A DNA stretch of 64,000 nt from CAWUEX02 sp963921305 (GCA_963921305.4 CAWUEX030000003.1:124001-188000); one strand, 5' to 3'; positions 43,958-52,853 are shown, counted from the stretch's first letter. Notes: generated by a model not told the origin, from the letters alone. Program-made: numbers and translations.

Positions 43958-45526
43958 TTAGGGCGATACCCGTTGGAAACTCCGCCAGTCGTTAGGGTCA
44001 CCGCCGGTGTGCCGCACGACATCGGGATAGGGATAGACGGGCCGTGACATGCTGACTTCACCGGGCGCAGGCGGCAGGTGCACAGCGGCGCCGAACCCCG
44101 GATCGGAGTTGAGCTTATAGGCGATCAATTGATCAGGTGCGGTCCCCTCTTCCACCCAGGCCTCAAGAGCGGCGAGCGCATCAACGCGGTCCGGCCCCTC
44201 GCCGCCGGAACAGTGGGCAACGCCCGGCAGCATGAACAGGCGGAAGAAATCTGAAACGGCATCGGGACCGTCCATGAACCGTTCCACGTCAGCGAGGTAA
44301 TCGACCACGCCCAACGGCGGAACGGATTGATCCGACCAGCCTTGATAGGAAATCAGTTTTCCGCCCCGCGCAACGAACGCACGCAGGTCCGGACTCGCCG
44401 CGTTGTTGAGATGGCGGTTGTAGCCCATGCGCGGCGGATCACGGTCATAATCAAAGTCTTCCGGCATCCACGACGGGCCGGGGTCTTCGGCAAAGGCGAC
44501 GTAACGGAAGAAATCTCCGCCAAAGAAGTAATAGAGCGGCTTCTGCCCCTCAGCGCCGACATAGGCGGGCACCCAGTTGAGCTCGGAGCCGGGCATGGGC
44601 ACGGCGCGGTATAGGGGCATGCCGGAGGAATCGACCGCGCCCTGGTAGATGTTGCGGATGACGACGATTTCCGGGCCGGTGAAGCAATCGTCACCAGGTC
44701 GGCGGCGGCATTGCATGTCCGCAGGATCAAACACACAGGTGCGGGGATCGTCGATCAGGCCGTCTTCGAGACCATCATTGGCATCGCAGGCCGCGACGAC
44801 AGCGTCGTGCAGCAGAGAAACCTTCTCCGGCGTCAGGATCTGATCGCCGTCCTCGTCCTGATTGGCCAGCGCGCTCCAAATCAGATGCAGACCGCCGCCG
44901 GGACTCACGCCCGCCGGAGCTGCGGCGATGATGCCGTCGAAGTCTTGCGGGAAGCGCTGGGCGGAGATCAAGCCCTGACGCCCGCCGGTGGAGCAACCGC
45001 GGAAGTAGGACCGTGAAATATCTGAACCCGTTGCCGTGGCGATGATCGCCTTGGCCGCTTGGGCTTTGGCGTGAGTGGCGCGGTAGTAGAAATCGATCTC
45101 GCCCCGCGGGTTGTTGTAGGCCCACTTGCCGTCCAGCGGCGTGCCCTTGTGGCCGAGATCGGTTGCCACACAGGCATAGCCGCGCGCGAGTGCGTCGTCG
45201 CATTGCCGGATCGACGCGGTGCTGCCGCAAAAGCCGCCGCAGCCCTGGAACAGCATCTTGCCGTTCCAGGTTTCCTCCGGGATGCGGATTTCAAAGCCGA
45301 TGGTGGGTGAAACGTAGCCCTCGACGCGGCAGTAGGCAGGAAGCTTATCCTGGGCCGGGATCGGCGTTGCGGCGAAGACCTGGGTGGGCGCATCGGGAAT
45401 TTGCGAGAAGTCAGCGAACGGCAACGCGGAACAGGTGACTGCTTGCGCACCGGCAGTGCGCGCCATGACCAAAGCACAGCACAGCGTCACCGTGATCAAC
45501 GCGGATATGTATATACGTACCGGCAT
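43958..45526 (-). CDS. Tannase/feruloyl esterase family secreted hydrolase
   Basis: 522 residues with a signal peptide (LITVTLCCALVMARTAGAQA). Alpha/beta-hydrolase of the tannase/feruloyl esterase family that cleaves aromatic esters such as gallate, ferulate or MHET-like esters. Nucleophile Ser in YFRGCSTGGRQGLISAQRFP, Asp in KLISYQGWSDQSVPPLG, His in MLPGVAHCSGGEGPD, preceded by FQGCGGFCGS (oxyanion region) and GYACVATDLGHKG. The lid domain has paired cysteines (ACDANDGLEDGLIDDPRTCV). No neighbouring aromatic catabolism genes. Confidence 0.9.
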   Translation of the reverse strand: MPVRIYISALITVTLCCALVMARTAGAQAVTCSALPFADFSQIPDAPTQVFAATPIPAQDKLPAYCRVEGYVSPTIGFEIRIPEETWNGKMLFQGCGGFCGSTASIRQCDDALARGYACVATDLGHKGTPLDGKWAYNNPRGEIDFYYRATHAKAQAAKAIIATATGSDISRSYFRGCSTGGRQGLISAQRFPQDFDGIIAAAPAGVSPGGGLHLIWSALANQDEDGDQILTPEKVSLLHDAVVAACDANDGLEDGLIDDPRTCVFDPADMQCRRRPGDDCFTGPEIVVIRNIYQGAVDSSGMPLYRAVPMPGSELNWVPAYVGAEGQKPLYYFFGGDFFRYVAFAEDPGPSWMPEDFDYDRDPPRMGYNRHLNNAASPDLRAFVARGGKLISYQGWSDQSVPPLGVVDYLADVERFMDGPDAVSDFFRLFMLPGVAHCSGGEGPDRVDALAALEAWVEEGTAPDQLIAYKLNSDPGFGAAVHLPPAPGEVSMSRPVYPYPDVVRHTGGDPNDWRSFQRVSP

Positions 45527-45695
45527 AGCAGCTCCCCTTCCCTGCGCCGGTTCATCATACGGGTATCGCGCGCAACCTTGAAACCGCTAGCATTGACCAA
45601 GGCGCGGACGGTTTGTCCGGGCTGGGTGGTTTGCGCGGACCCCCGGTGGTTAAAGCCAGGACACATATCGACGCACTGTATTCGGGAGGGACCCC

Positions 45696-46712
45696 ATGAA
45701 AGTTTATGAAATCGGCACGCAAAAAGGCATCGACTCACTCCGCGCCGCTGAGCGCGACGAGCCGGCAGCAGGCGCAGGACAGGCGGTGGTGAAATTTCAT
45801 GCCAACAGTCTGAATTACCGCGACTACATGGTGCTGAACGGCTGGTACGGTGGCCCCAAAGAGGAGACACTGATTCCGGTGAGCGACGGCGCCGGTGAGG
45901 TTGTGGCCGTGGGCGACGGCGTGTCGGACGTGGCCGTTGGCGACCGGGTGTGTATTAGCTTTTTCTCGAAGTGGATGGATGGGCCTTTCGGGCCGCAGTA
46001 CTTCGGCTCCGACCTCGGTGGCGGTGCCGATGGCACGCTCGCCGAGATGGGCGCTTTCCCGGCGGATGCATTGGTCAAACTTCCCGATGACTGGTCCTAT
46101 GCGGATGGCGCATGTCTGCCGGTCGCCGGCGTGACCGCGTGGAACTGCATCATGGGCGCAGGTGCTTACCAGCCAGGGCAAACCGTGCTGCTGCTGGGCA
46201 CCGGCGGGGTGTCGATCTTCGGTGTTCAGATCGGCAAGGCCAAGGGTACGAACGTGGTCATCACATCCTCCAGCGACGACAAGCTTGCGAAAGCGAAAGA
46301 CCTCGGCGCCGACCACGGCATCAACTACAAGTCCGCCGACGACTGGGCCAAAGCGGTGCTTGAAGTGACGGACGGCAAAGGCGCGGATGTGATCATCGAA
46401 ACCGGTGGACCGGGCAGCCTGGAGAAATCCTTCGAGGCTGCCGCATTCAACGGGCGCATCGGCCTGATCGGCGGCTTAGCCGGACAAGCCGAAGGGCCGC
46501 TGAACACCATGCCGCTGGTGGGCAAAAATCTGAAGCTGTGTGGGGTCACCTGTGGCAGCAAGAAGATGCTGCAGGACTTGATCGACACCATGGTGGCCGC
46601 CAAGGCCAAGCCGGTGATCGACAAGGCGTTCCCGTTCAGTGACGCCGCCGCGGCTTTCCGGCATATGGAAAGTCAGGCGCACTTGGGTAAGATTGTCATC
46701 ACCCACGACTAA
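45696..46712 (+). CDS. Zinc-free MDR NAD(P)H:quinone reductase-like protein
   Basis: 338 residues; GGGAGG precedes the ATG. Medium-chain dehydrogenase/reductase fold: HANSLNYRDYMVLNGWYGGP, LIPVSDGAGEVVAVGDGVSD, then ACLPVAGVTAWNCI, VLLLGTGGVSIFGVQIGKAK, ITSSSDDKLAKAKDLGADHG and IIETGGPGSLEKSF. No catalytic or structural Zn cysteine set is seen. Reduces quinones or enals by inference. A tandem paralogue begins 59 bp downstream. Confidence 0.9.
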   Translation: MKVYEIGTQKGIDSLRAAERDEPAAGAGQAVVKFHANSLNYRDYMVLNGWYGGPKEETLIPVSDGAGEVVAVGDGVSDVAVGDRVCISFFSKWMDGPFGPQYFGSDLGGGADGTLAEMGAFPADALVKLPDDWSYADGACLPVAGVTAWNCIMGAGAYQPGQTVLLLGTGGVSIFGVQIGKAKGTNVVITSSSDDKLAKAKDLGADHGINYKSADDWAKAVLEVTDGKGADVIIETGGPGSLEKSFEAAAFNGRIGLIGGLAGQAEGPLNTMPLVGKNLKLCGVTCGSKKMLQDLIDTMVAAKAKPVIDKAFPFSDAAAAFRHMESQAHLGKIVITHD

Positions 46713-46771
46713 CCGCGCCCGAGAATTCTCTAGAGTCAGCGCTTCGCGCTGCCCGGGCAGAAAGGACAAGT

Positions 46772-47776
46772 ATGAAAGCCTGGCAAATCGGAGACCAAAC
46801 CGGCCTCGACTCCCTGACCCTGGTGGAGCGGGACATCCCCATCGCGCGCCATGGTCAAGCGGTGGTGGCGATCAAAGCCTGCGGGCTCAACCACCGCGAC
46901 CTGATGATCGTAAGCAACCGCTACGGCGGGCGGAAACCCGAGACGCGTATTCCCTTAAGCGACTGCGCGGGCGAAGTGGTTTCGGTGGGCGAAGGGGTGA
47001 CCAATGTCGCGCCCGGCGACCGGGTGAGCGCCACACACTTCACCGGGTGGATCGATGGGGCCTTCGACCCGGCCTACTTCGGCAATGATCTTGGCAACTC
47101 TGCCGACGGTGTGTTGGCGGAACGCGTCGTGCTACCCGCGCACTGTTTGGTAAAGCTGCCGGATAATTTGTCCGACGAGGCGGCGTCAACGATTCCGGTT
47201 GCCGGCGCAACCGTGTGGTCGTGCGTGCAGCGGCTGGGGCAGGTCAAGGCGGGGGATACGGTGCTGATGCTCGGCACCGGCGGGGTGTCAATCTATGCCT
47301 TACAGATCGCGAAGATGAACGGCGCGCGGACAGTGATCACCTCCTCCAGCGACGACAAGCTCGAGCGCGTGCGCGCAATGGGCGCGGACGTGACCATCAA
47401 CTACCGCACCAACCCGGAGTGGGACAAAGCCGTTCTGGACGAAGCCGGCGGTGCGGACATCGTTGTGGAGACCGCCGGCATCGCCACGCTTGGGCAGTCA
47501 ATCAACGCGTGCCGCCCGAATGCACGCATTGGCCTGATCGGCGCCCTGGCGGGCCGCGGGGAACAGCCTAACTTGGGGGGCCTGCTGCTGAAGAACCTGG
47601 TGCTGAAGGGCATCACCTCGGGCAGCCGGACCATGCTGGAAGAATTTGTAGCAGCGGTGGAGGTGAATGGCTTCGACCCGGTGATCGACCGGGTGTTCGC
47701 CTTCGATGAAGCCGTCGAAGCATATGAATACCTCGAGAGCGGCTCGCACATCGGCAAGATCGTCATCAAACTTTAG
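46772..47776 (+). CDS. Zinc-free MDR oxidoreductase, tandem paralogue
   Basis: 334 residues. Same fold as the preceding gene, sharing LMLGTGGVSIYALQIAKMNG, VITSSSDDKLERVRAMGADV and the C-terminal ESGSHIGKIVIKL, and clearly a duplicate that has diverged. N-terminus GLDSLTLVERDIPIARHGQA. Substrate unknown. Tail overlaps the convergent SRPBCC-like gene by 4 bp. Confidence 0.9.
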   Translation: MKAWQIGDQTGLDSLTLVERDIPIARHGQAVVAIKACGLNHRDLMIVSNRYGGRKPETRIPLSDCAGEVVSVGEGVTNVAPGDRVSATHFTGWIDGAFDPAYFGNDLGNSADGVLAERVVLPAHCLVKLPDNLSDEAASTIPVAGATVWSCVQRLGQVKAGDTVLMLGTGGVSIYALQIAKMNGARTVITSSSDDKLERVRAMGADVTINYRTNPEWDKAVLDEAGGADIVVETAGIATLGQSINACRPNARIGLIGALAGRGEQPNLGGLLLKNLVLKGITSGSRTMLEEFVAAVEVNGFDPVIDRVFAFDEAVEAYEYLESGSHIGKIVIKL

Positions 47777-48315
47777 GCCTGCACTGATTCCGCACTTCGC
47801 TTGATTGAGGCCAGCAGCCTTCGGCGGATGAGCCCGGACCACAGCCGGATGACATACCAGTAGACAGTGAAGGACCGCAGGGTCTTGCGGTCGGTGCACA
47901 GCACGCGGGTTTCAGTATCGACGCGCACCCGGTCATCGCCGAGGTCAGTGAGCCAGAACGCCCAAACGAGTTTGATGCAGCCCGGCTCGTTGAAGGCGCG
48001 GAAGGCCTCAGAATCGATCGCCGTCTTGTCCTTCGGCGCGTTGCGGCCACCGATCAGGCCACGAGCGAGATCCGTGGGCGGACGCTTCTCCAGCTGAATG
48101 AAATCGTCCACCGACATGTTGCGGTCCGGCGGCGGCTTGATGACAAAGCGCGCCGGAATGCGCCACAAAGTCATCAGCACATCTGCAATACGGGAATCGC
48201 TGAGGTCCATCGCTTCGACGGCGGCCCACGTGCGTTCGGGCGTGGCCAACACGACGGTGGTGTGGTGCTCGCTGAACTGATACTTGGGCAACAAAGTGTT
48301 GAGAGCGTCGGACAT
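47773..48315 (-). CDS. SRPBCC/START-like domain protein, unknown
   Basis: 180 residues, no signal peptide. Pattern of a ligand-binding SRPBCC protein: FSEHHTTVVLATPERTWAAV at the start, a middle LARGLIGGRNAPKDKTAIDS, and a last helix-strand part KLVWAFWLTDLGDDRVRVDT and TETRVLCTDRKTLRSFTVYW. A lipid or small hydrophobic ligand is likely for the fold but not shown here. Divergent from the AhpD-like gene. Confidence 0.65.
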   Translation of the reverse strand: MSDALNTLLPKYQFSEHHTTVVLATPERTWAAVEAMDLSDSRIADVLMTLWRIPARFVIKPPPDRNMSVDDFIQLEKRPPTDLARGLIGGRNAPKDKTAIDSEAFRAFNEPGCIKLVWAFWLTDLGDDRVRVDTETRVLCTDRKTLRSFTVYWYVIRLWSGLIRRRLLASIKRSAESVQA

Positions 48316-48405
48316 TGTGCGTCGGGTCGCCGGTGGCGGTTGTCATGTGATCGTGGGGGGATCACTATGGCATGAGATCAACGGGAAACAAGCCGGAGAC
48401 CGAAG

Positions 48406-48984
48406 ATGAAACCGAACCCGCATTTCAAACGCCACAGCCGCGATGAGCTGCCGCCGCATATGCAAGAGGCCCACGACGGCGCGATGAAACTGCACGGGGA
48501 TGCGACCTTCACCGAGGTGTTCGGCAACGCGCCGCACATGTACGACTGGTACATGAACGACTTTTACAAGAAGGTGTTCTACTCGGGACGCATCGACCGC
48601 CGTTTGATCGAGTTGGTCCGCCTGCGGCTGGCTAACATTCATGGCTGCGCCCACTGCAACCGCGCCGACCGCGCTGGCGCCCGCGCCGCCGGCGTACCTG
48701 AGGAGCAGATCGAAGGTCTCGACGGCTACGAAACCGGTCCATTCTCTGAGAAAGAACGCGCCGCCCTGGCCCTGGCGGATGTCATGGTGCTGACCAACCC
48801 GAATGGGAATGTGACGGAAGGCCTGTATGCGCGCTGCCGCGAACACTTCAGCGATGGCGAGATGCTGGAACTGGGCATGATCATGGCTGTGCTATGCGGG
48901 ATGGCGAAGTTCATTTTCGCCTACGATCTGGTGGAGAAAGAGGACTACTGTCCCTTCATTCCCGGCCGCGAGGCCGCGGAGTAG
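48406..48984 (+). CDS. Carboxymuconolactone decarboxylase/AhpD-like protein
   Basis: 192 residues. The AhpD-like core has the catalytic CxxC in NIHGCAHCNRADRAGARAAG, preceded by DRRLIELVRLRL and followed by ALADVMVLTNPNG and LELGMIMAVLCGMAKFIFAY. Such proteins act in peroxide reduction or as gamma-carboxymuconolactone decarboxylases; the CxxC favours a thiol redox role. The gene is followed by repeat copy 2. Confidence 0.88.
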   Translation: MKPNPHFKRHSRDELPPHMQEAHDGAMKLHGDATFTEVFGNAPHMYDWYMNDFYKKVFYSGRIDRRLIELVRLRLANIHGCAHCNRADRAGARAAGVPEEQIEGLDGYETGPFSEKERAALALADVMVLTNPNGNVTEGLYARCREHFSDGEMLELGMIMAVLCGMAKFIFAYDLVEKEDYCPFIPGREAAE

Positions 48985-49017
48985 CCGGGCCGGCAGGCCA
49001 GCGGAAAGAACTTTGGC

Positions 49018-49129
49018 GAAAAATCGAGGAACGAGCCCATGCACGCCACGGGTTTGTGCGGGGCCGGCTTGAATTCGTGAACGAATTCAAAGGCTTATTT
49101 TTGACTCAAACGACCCCATGCACGCCGTA
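49018..49129. repeat. Dispersed 112-bp intergenic repeat, copy 2
   Basis: Gapless match to 5179-5290 (101 of 112 bases). Internal direct repeats ACGAGCCCATGCACGC (49031) and ACGACCCCATGCACGC (49110) are again 79 bp apart. This copy has a perfect inverted repeat GAATTCGT/ACGAATTC at 49071-49088, which is degraded in copy 1. It lies between convergent genes (AhpD-like and MarR). Confidence 0.85.
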
Positions 49130-49215
49130 AAGCGTTGAATTCATTAGAGGATTCTGTGAGCCAAATTACAGTAAATCCTTGGGATCCAAGCCCAGCTTTT
49201 CGATGCGCTGCAGCG

Positions 49216-49662
49216 TTACTCGTTTCTATCGAGCTGCGACAATAGCCGGTCTTGCAAAGCGCCTAAGCCGCTGTTGAGTTTTCGTAGAGATGAGTTTGGC
49301 ATGTCACCGATTAATTCAGCGACTGTGTCTGCCAGCCCGTCACCTTGCGTTTGTACAAGGGTGCGGCCCTTTTTCGTTATCTCAACAATTGTGCCACGTC
49401 CGTCGTCGGGGTCCGGTGAACACTTGACCAATCCGTCAGCTTCCATATCCCGGATCGCTGCACTAATGGTTGGACGACGCACCTGTTCGATGTCTGCAAT
49501 ATCTTTTGGACTCAGTTTTCCCAGGAGTTTTAGATCCGTAAGGATCATGAGCTGAGTAAACCTGGCGCCGTTGTCATGGGCATGGCGTCGGGCCATGCGG
49601 TACACCCAACCCGCGCAGAACATTAATTTGAAAGCCGCTTCTTTTTGCATAAGCACTCGCAT
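49216..49662 (-). CDS. MarR-family transcriptional regulator
   Basis: 148 residues. Winged helix: FTQLMILTDLKLLGKLSPKD, IADIEQVRRPTISAAIRDME, ADGLVKCSPDPDDGRGTIVE, with the wing DPDDGRG characteristic of MarR. ATG 49662 touches the palindrome upstream and has no ribosome site; ATG 49650 is an alternative start. Probably represses itself and the divergent amidohydrolase. Confidence 0.93.
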   Translation of the reverse strand: MRVLMQKEAAFKLMFCAGWVYRMARRHAHDNGARFTQLMILTDLKLLGKLSPKDIADIEQVRRPTISAAIRDMEADGLVKCSPDPDDGRGTIVEITKKGRTLVQTQGDGLADTVAELIGDMPNSSLRKLNSGLGALQDRLLSQLDRNE

Positions 49663-49684
49663 TTAGTTAGACAATCTAACTAAA
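49662..49684. promoter_or_regulatory. Candidate MarR operator 1
   Basis: Perfect 10-3-10 inverted repeat: TTTAGTTAGA and TCTAACTAAA around CAA. It abuts the MarR start codon. Confidence 0.75.
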
Positions 49685-49695
49685 TAATGATACGA

Positions 49696-49718
49696 ACTAA
49701 TTAGATTATCTAACTAAG
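49696..49718. promoter_or_regulatory. Candidate MarR operator 2
   Basis: Second copy of the palindrome, arms ACTAATTAGA and TCTAACTAAG around TTA (seven of ten pairs). Its centre is 34 bp from the first, 26 bp before the amidohydrolase start. Confidence 0.65.
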
Positions 49719-49743
49719 AAAGGCTGGCATCAAGGCAAGTAGG

Positions 49744-51018
49744 ATGAAGTGGATTCTGCGATTTGTCGTTGTGATTGGCTTGGGACTCATAGGTTTTCTT
49801 GTTGCTTACGAAATCAATCTCTACAAGCCTAGGGCGGAAACGCGCCCCTTTGTCATCCGCGGGGGAATGCTATTTGATGGCACCGGCACACCTGCAAGAC
49901 CAAATCCGGGGATTGTTGTCGAGAAAGGGTTGATTACCTGTATTGGCGGTGACTGTGTTGCTCCGGCGGGTGCTTCAGCGATCGATGCGAGCGGCTTATC
50001 GCTCGTGCCCGGCTTGATCGACCTTCACGTCCATTTCCTGATGGTCAATCCGGATACCGATGATGACCAGGCTTCAGTTAGAGCCATCTTAGGATTGTCG
50101 GCTATTTGGGATGCCATTCGGATGAAACCCGGCGCGCGTATGGCATTGCATCGGGCCGGTGTGACCACCCTTAGATCGGTTGGTGACCCGCAAAGTTCTA
50201 TTTTTGACATCAAGCAATATCTGTTGGACGGCTATATAGAGGGGCCCCGTCTCTTCGTTGCCGGGCCTCTGCTTACGGCACCCGGTGGCCATCCGGTCAA
50301 TCGAATACCATCTGGATGGATGTCCAGCGAGATCGCAATTCAGCTTAGTCAGCCCGAAGCCGCCAGGGCGGCAGTATCCGATCTCGCCGCACGTGGCGCC
50401 GACGGCATTAAGGCCGTCTTTCACGGTGTAAAACGCGATGACGGCAAAGTCATTCTTCCCCGGCTTGATGAGGGTGTCTTCTCTGCCCTATGCGACGAAG
50501 CAAGGCTGCGTGGCCTTTGGGTCGCTGTCCATTCGGGAGGGACAAATGCTGAAGTGATGACAGCAACGAAGTGCGGCGCGACGACAATCGAACACGGCGT
50601 CCGCCACGGTAATCTCATCGGGGACGACACCATAGACCTACTGTCACAAAACGAGGTTGTGTATGTCCCGACACTTGGACACGAGCCCAAGGGACACTTG
50701 AATATTCCAGCGCTTTTTCAGGCCGGTGTAATGCTGGGAGTGGGTACCGATGGAGATAGTCATCTAGAGTACCACAATGAACTTAAGCGCCTTTCGGACG
50801 CGGGTGTGCCGGCCGCTGACGTGCTGCTGGCGGCGACTAGAAACGGCGCCCGGGCACTGAGGATGGAAGACAGACTGGGCACCTTGGAGACAGGCAAAGT
50901 TGCGGATATCGTGATCGTATCGGGCGAGCCGTGGAAACGAATCGACGACCTGTCAAACGTCGCAATGGTATTTCAGGCGGGCAGGCTGGTTGTCCGGCAG
51001 GGACAGCTGGTGGATTAA
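49744..51018 (+). CDS. Amidohydrolase family protein (imidazolonepropionase-like), membrane-anchored
   Basis: 424 residues. An N-terminal hydrophobic helix (ILRFVVVIGLGLIGFLVAYE) anchors or exports it. Metal site motifs: LVPGLIDLHVHFL (HxH), VAVHSGGTNAEVM (His), ATTIEHGVRHGN (His) and GVGTDGDSHLEYHNELKRL (Asp), with ALRMEDRLGTLETGKVADIV and FQAGRLVVRQG at the end. Resembles secreted imidazolonepropionase-like amidohydrolases and prolidases. Transcribed away from the MarR gene and across both palindromes, so it is the likely target. Confidence 0.88.
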   Translation: MKWILRFVVVIGLGLIGFLVAYEINLYKPRAETRPFVIRGGMLFDGTGTPARPNPGIVVEKGLITCIGGDCVAPAGASAIDASGLSLVPGLIDLHVHFLMVNPDTDDDQASVRAILGLSAIWDAIRMKPGARMALHRAGVTTLRSVGDPQSSIFDIKQYLLDGYIEGPRLFVAGPLLTAPGGHPVNRIPSGWMSSEIAIQLSQPEAARAAVSDLAARGADGIKAVFHGVKRDDGKVILPRLDEGVFSALCDEARLRGLWVAVHSGGTNAEVMTATKCGATTIEHGVRHGNLIGDDTIDLLSQNEVVYVPTLGHEPKGHLNIPALFQAGVMLGVGTDGDSHLEYHNELKRLSDAGVPAADVLLAATRNGARALRMEDRLGTLETGKVADIVIVSGEPWKRIDDLSNVAMVFQAGRLVVRQGQLVD

Positions 51019-51021
51019 GTG

Positions 51022-51423
51022 CTACCGCCGTTTAGGCATTAATGTATCGGGATCCAGGCCCAGCTTTTCGATGCGCTGCAGCACCGACGGCCATTCTTCT
51101 TTGAGGAACTTTTTACGCTCGGCCTTGAGCAGCGCATCGCGCACGCCTTGGCGCACGAACATGCCGATGCCGCGGCGTTTTTCGACCAGTTTCTCGGACA
51201 CCAGTTCCTGGTAGGCCTTCGCCGCGGTGAGCGGATTCACTTCATAGGTGGTCGCCACTTGCCGCACAGACGGCATGGGTTCGCCTTCCTTGAAAGTGCC
51301 ATCAAGGATGAAGCCGACAAACTCCTCCATGAGTTGCCGGTAGATCGGCTGATCTTCGTTCCACTGGCGGGCCATAGCAATTCCACCTGATGCCGCCCCG
51401 GCGGCGGTGTCGACTGCAGTCAT
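51022..51423 (-). CDS. GntR family regulator, YtrA type
   Basis: 133 residues (ATG 51375, 117 residues, is an alternative). Short GntR protein with DNA-binding domain only plus a small dimer helix: PIYRQLMEEFVGFILDGTFK, GEPMPSVRQVATTYEVNPLT, AAKAYQELVSEKLVEKRRGI, GMFVRQGVRDALLKAERKKF. YtrA-type members repress adjacent ABC export operons, matching the divergent HlyD-ABC operon here. Confidence 0.92.
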   Translation of the reverse strand: MTAVDTAAGAASGGIAMARQWNEDQPIYRQLMEEFVGFILDGTFKEGEPMPSVRQVATTYEVNPLTAAKAYQELVSEKLVEKRRGIGMFVRQGVRDALLKAERKKFLKEEWPSVLQRIEKLGLDPDTLMPKRR

Positions 51424-51446
51424 ACGCGCCTCTTTCCGGCTTGTCC

Positions 51447-51475
51447 TTCACAAACTTAGTGAATTAGTGTATTAG
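51447..51475 (+). promoter_or_regulatory. Candidate promoter of the HlyD-ABC export operon
   Basis: TTCACA (51447-51452) and TATTAG (51470-51475), 17-bp spacer; the -10 lies in the left arm of the GntR palindrome. On the other strand TTGCAT and TAATAC with 16 bp between form a matching candidate for the gntR gene (51469-51496). Confidence 0.5.
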
Positions 51476-51492
51476 GTACATAATACACTAAT
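51463..51492. promoter_or_regulatory. Candidate GntR (YtrA-type) operator
   Basis: Perfect 12-6-12 inverted repeat: ATTAGTGTATTA and TAATACACTAAT around GGTACA. It overlaps the -10 regions of both divergent candidate promoters, so binding would block both. Confidence 0.8.
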
Positions 51493-51512
51493 GCAATAGA
51501 AGGTGCAACGCC

Positions 51513-52832
51513 GTGCCAGACGGACATCAAAGCCCCTCTCCCGGCGAGGACGGTCATCAGACCGATCTGTCCCCGATGGACCGGGCGATTCCGCGGCGCA
51601 TCCTCACCAAAAACCGGATTGTGACCGGACTAACCGGAGTGGCCCTGCTGAGCCTGGGGGCCGTTGCACTGATCGTGCTCCAGGATAAGACCAAAACCTA
51701 TGCTCTAAACGCCGAGCGCGTGACGGTGGCGGAAGTCCGCATGGGGACGTTCCTCGACGACATTCCGGTGCGCGGCCAGGTGACTCCTCTGACCACGGTG
51801 TACTTGGACTCCGTCGAAGGGGGCCAGGTGACTGAGGTGCTGGCCGAAGAAGGCGCGTTCGTCACCGCGGGTGAGCCGATCGTTGCGCTGAAGAATACCG
51901 ATCTGCAATTGGAAGTGATCGGCCGCGAGGCGCAGGTGACCGAGCAACTGAACAACCTGCGCAACACGTCTCTGGCCCTGGAGCAAAACCGGTTGGCGCA
52001 CGAACGCGACCTCATCGAGATCAACTATCAGGTCGCCCGGGTGACGCGCCTACTCGACCGCCGCCGCCCTCTGCTGGCATCTGGGGCGATTTCCCGGCAG
52101 GACATTGAAGAGCTTGAGGACGAACTCGATTATCTGGAATCCCGGCGCACAGTGACCTTGGCTGCGCAAACCCAGGACGAGGTGTTTCGTACGGCGCAGG
52201 TGGAGCAGCTGGAAGACTCAATCGAAAGTCTGCGGGACAACCTGACGATTGCCCGCGCCAACCTGGCAAATCTCGTTATCCGCGCCCCGATCGATGGACA
52301 ACTCACCTCGCTCGACGCCCATGTCGGCGAATCGAAAGCACGCGGGCAACGGCTGGGACAGATTGATCAGGTCGACCGGTACAAGGTGTCCGCCTGGGTC
52401 GACGAGTTCTACCTCACCCGCGTGGCGCAGGGGCAGACGGCGAATTTCTTGATCAACAGCGAGCGTTTCGACCTCGCCGTGACCAAGATCTATCCGGAAG
52501 TCGTCAGTGGGCAGTTCCGCGCCGACCTGGCGTTCGACGGCCCCGCACCCGACGGACTGCGGCGCGGGCAAACCGTGCAACTGCGGCTCGCGCTGGATGC
52601 GCCGACACAGAGCCTCGTGATCGACAATGGACCGTTTTATCAGGAGACCGGCGGAACATGGGTGTTCGTGATCGACCCGGTGAGCGGCGATGCCACCCGC
52701 CGTCCCGTCAAGTTGGGCCGCCGGACCACCCGTCAGATTGAGGTGCTGGAGGGCCTCTCCGACGGCCATCGTATTGTAACCTCCAGCTATGAGTCGTTTG
52801 CGGACATGGACCGGCTTGTTTTCGACCGTTAG
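51513..52832 (+). CDS. HlyD/MacA-type periplasmic adaptor subunit of ABC exporter
   Basis: 439 residues from GTG 51513. One membrane anchor at about 37-56, then a barrel-sandwich half (VYLDSVEGGQVTEVLAEEGA, FVTAGEPIVALKNTDLQLEV), a long coiled-coil hairpin with IEELEDELDYLESRRTVTLA and NLRNTSLALEQNRLAHERDL, the closing IRAPIDGQLTSLDAHVGESK motif and a beta-barrel/membrane-proximal end. Links the inner-membrane ABC to an outer-membrane channel. No TolC gene is in the window. Confidence 0.92.
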   Translation: MPDGHQSPSPGEDGHQTDLSPMDRAIPRRILTKNRIVTGLTGVALLSLGAVALIVLQDKTKTYALNAERVTVAEVRMGTFLDDIPVRGQVTPLTTVYLDSVEGGQVTEVLAEEGAFVTAGEPIVALKNTDLQLEVIGREAQVTEQLNNLRNTSLALEQNRLAHERDLIEINYQVARVTRLLDRRRPLLASGAISRQDIEELEDELDYLESRRTVTLAAQTQDEVFRTAQVEQLEDSIESLRDNLTIARANLANLVIRAPIDGQLTSLDAHVGESKARGQRLGQIDQVDRYKVSAWVDEFYLTRVAQGQTANFLINSERFDLAVTKIYPEVVSGQFRADLAFDGPAPDGLRRGQTVQLRLALDAPTQSLVIDNGPFYQETGGTWVFVIDPVSGDATRRPVKLGRRTTRQIEVLEGLSDGHRIVTSSYESFADMDRLVFDR

Positions 52833-52853
52833 CCCTTCAGGGAGTCACGTGAC

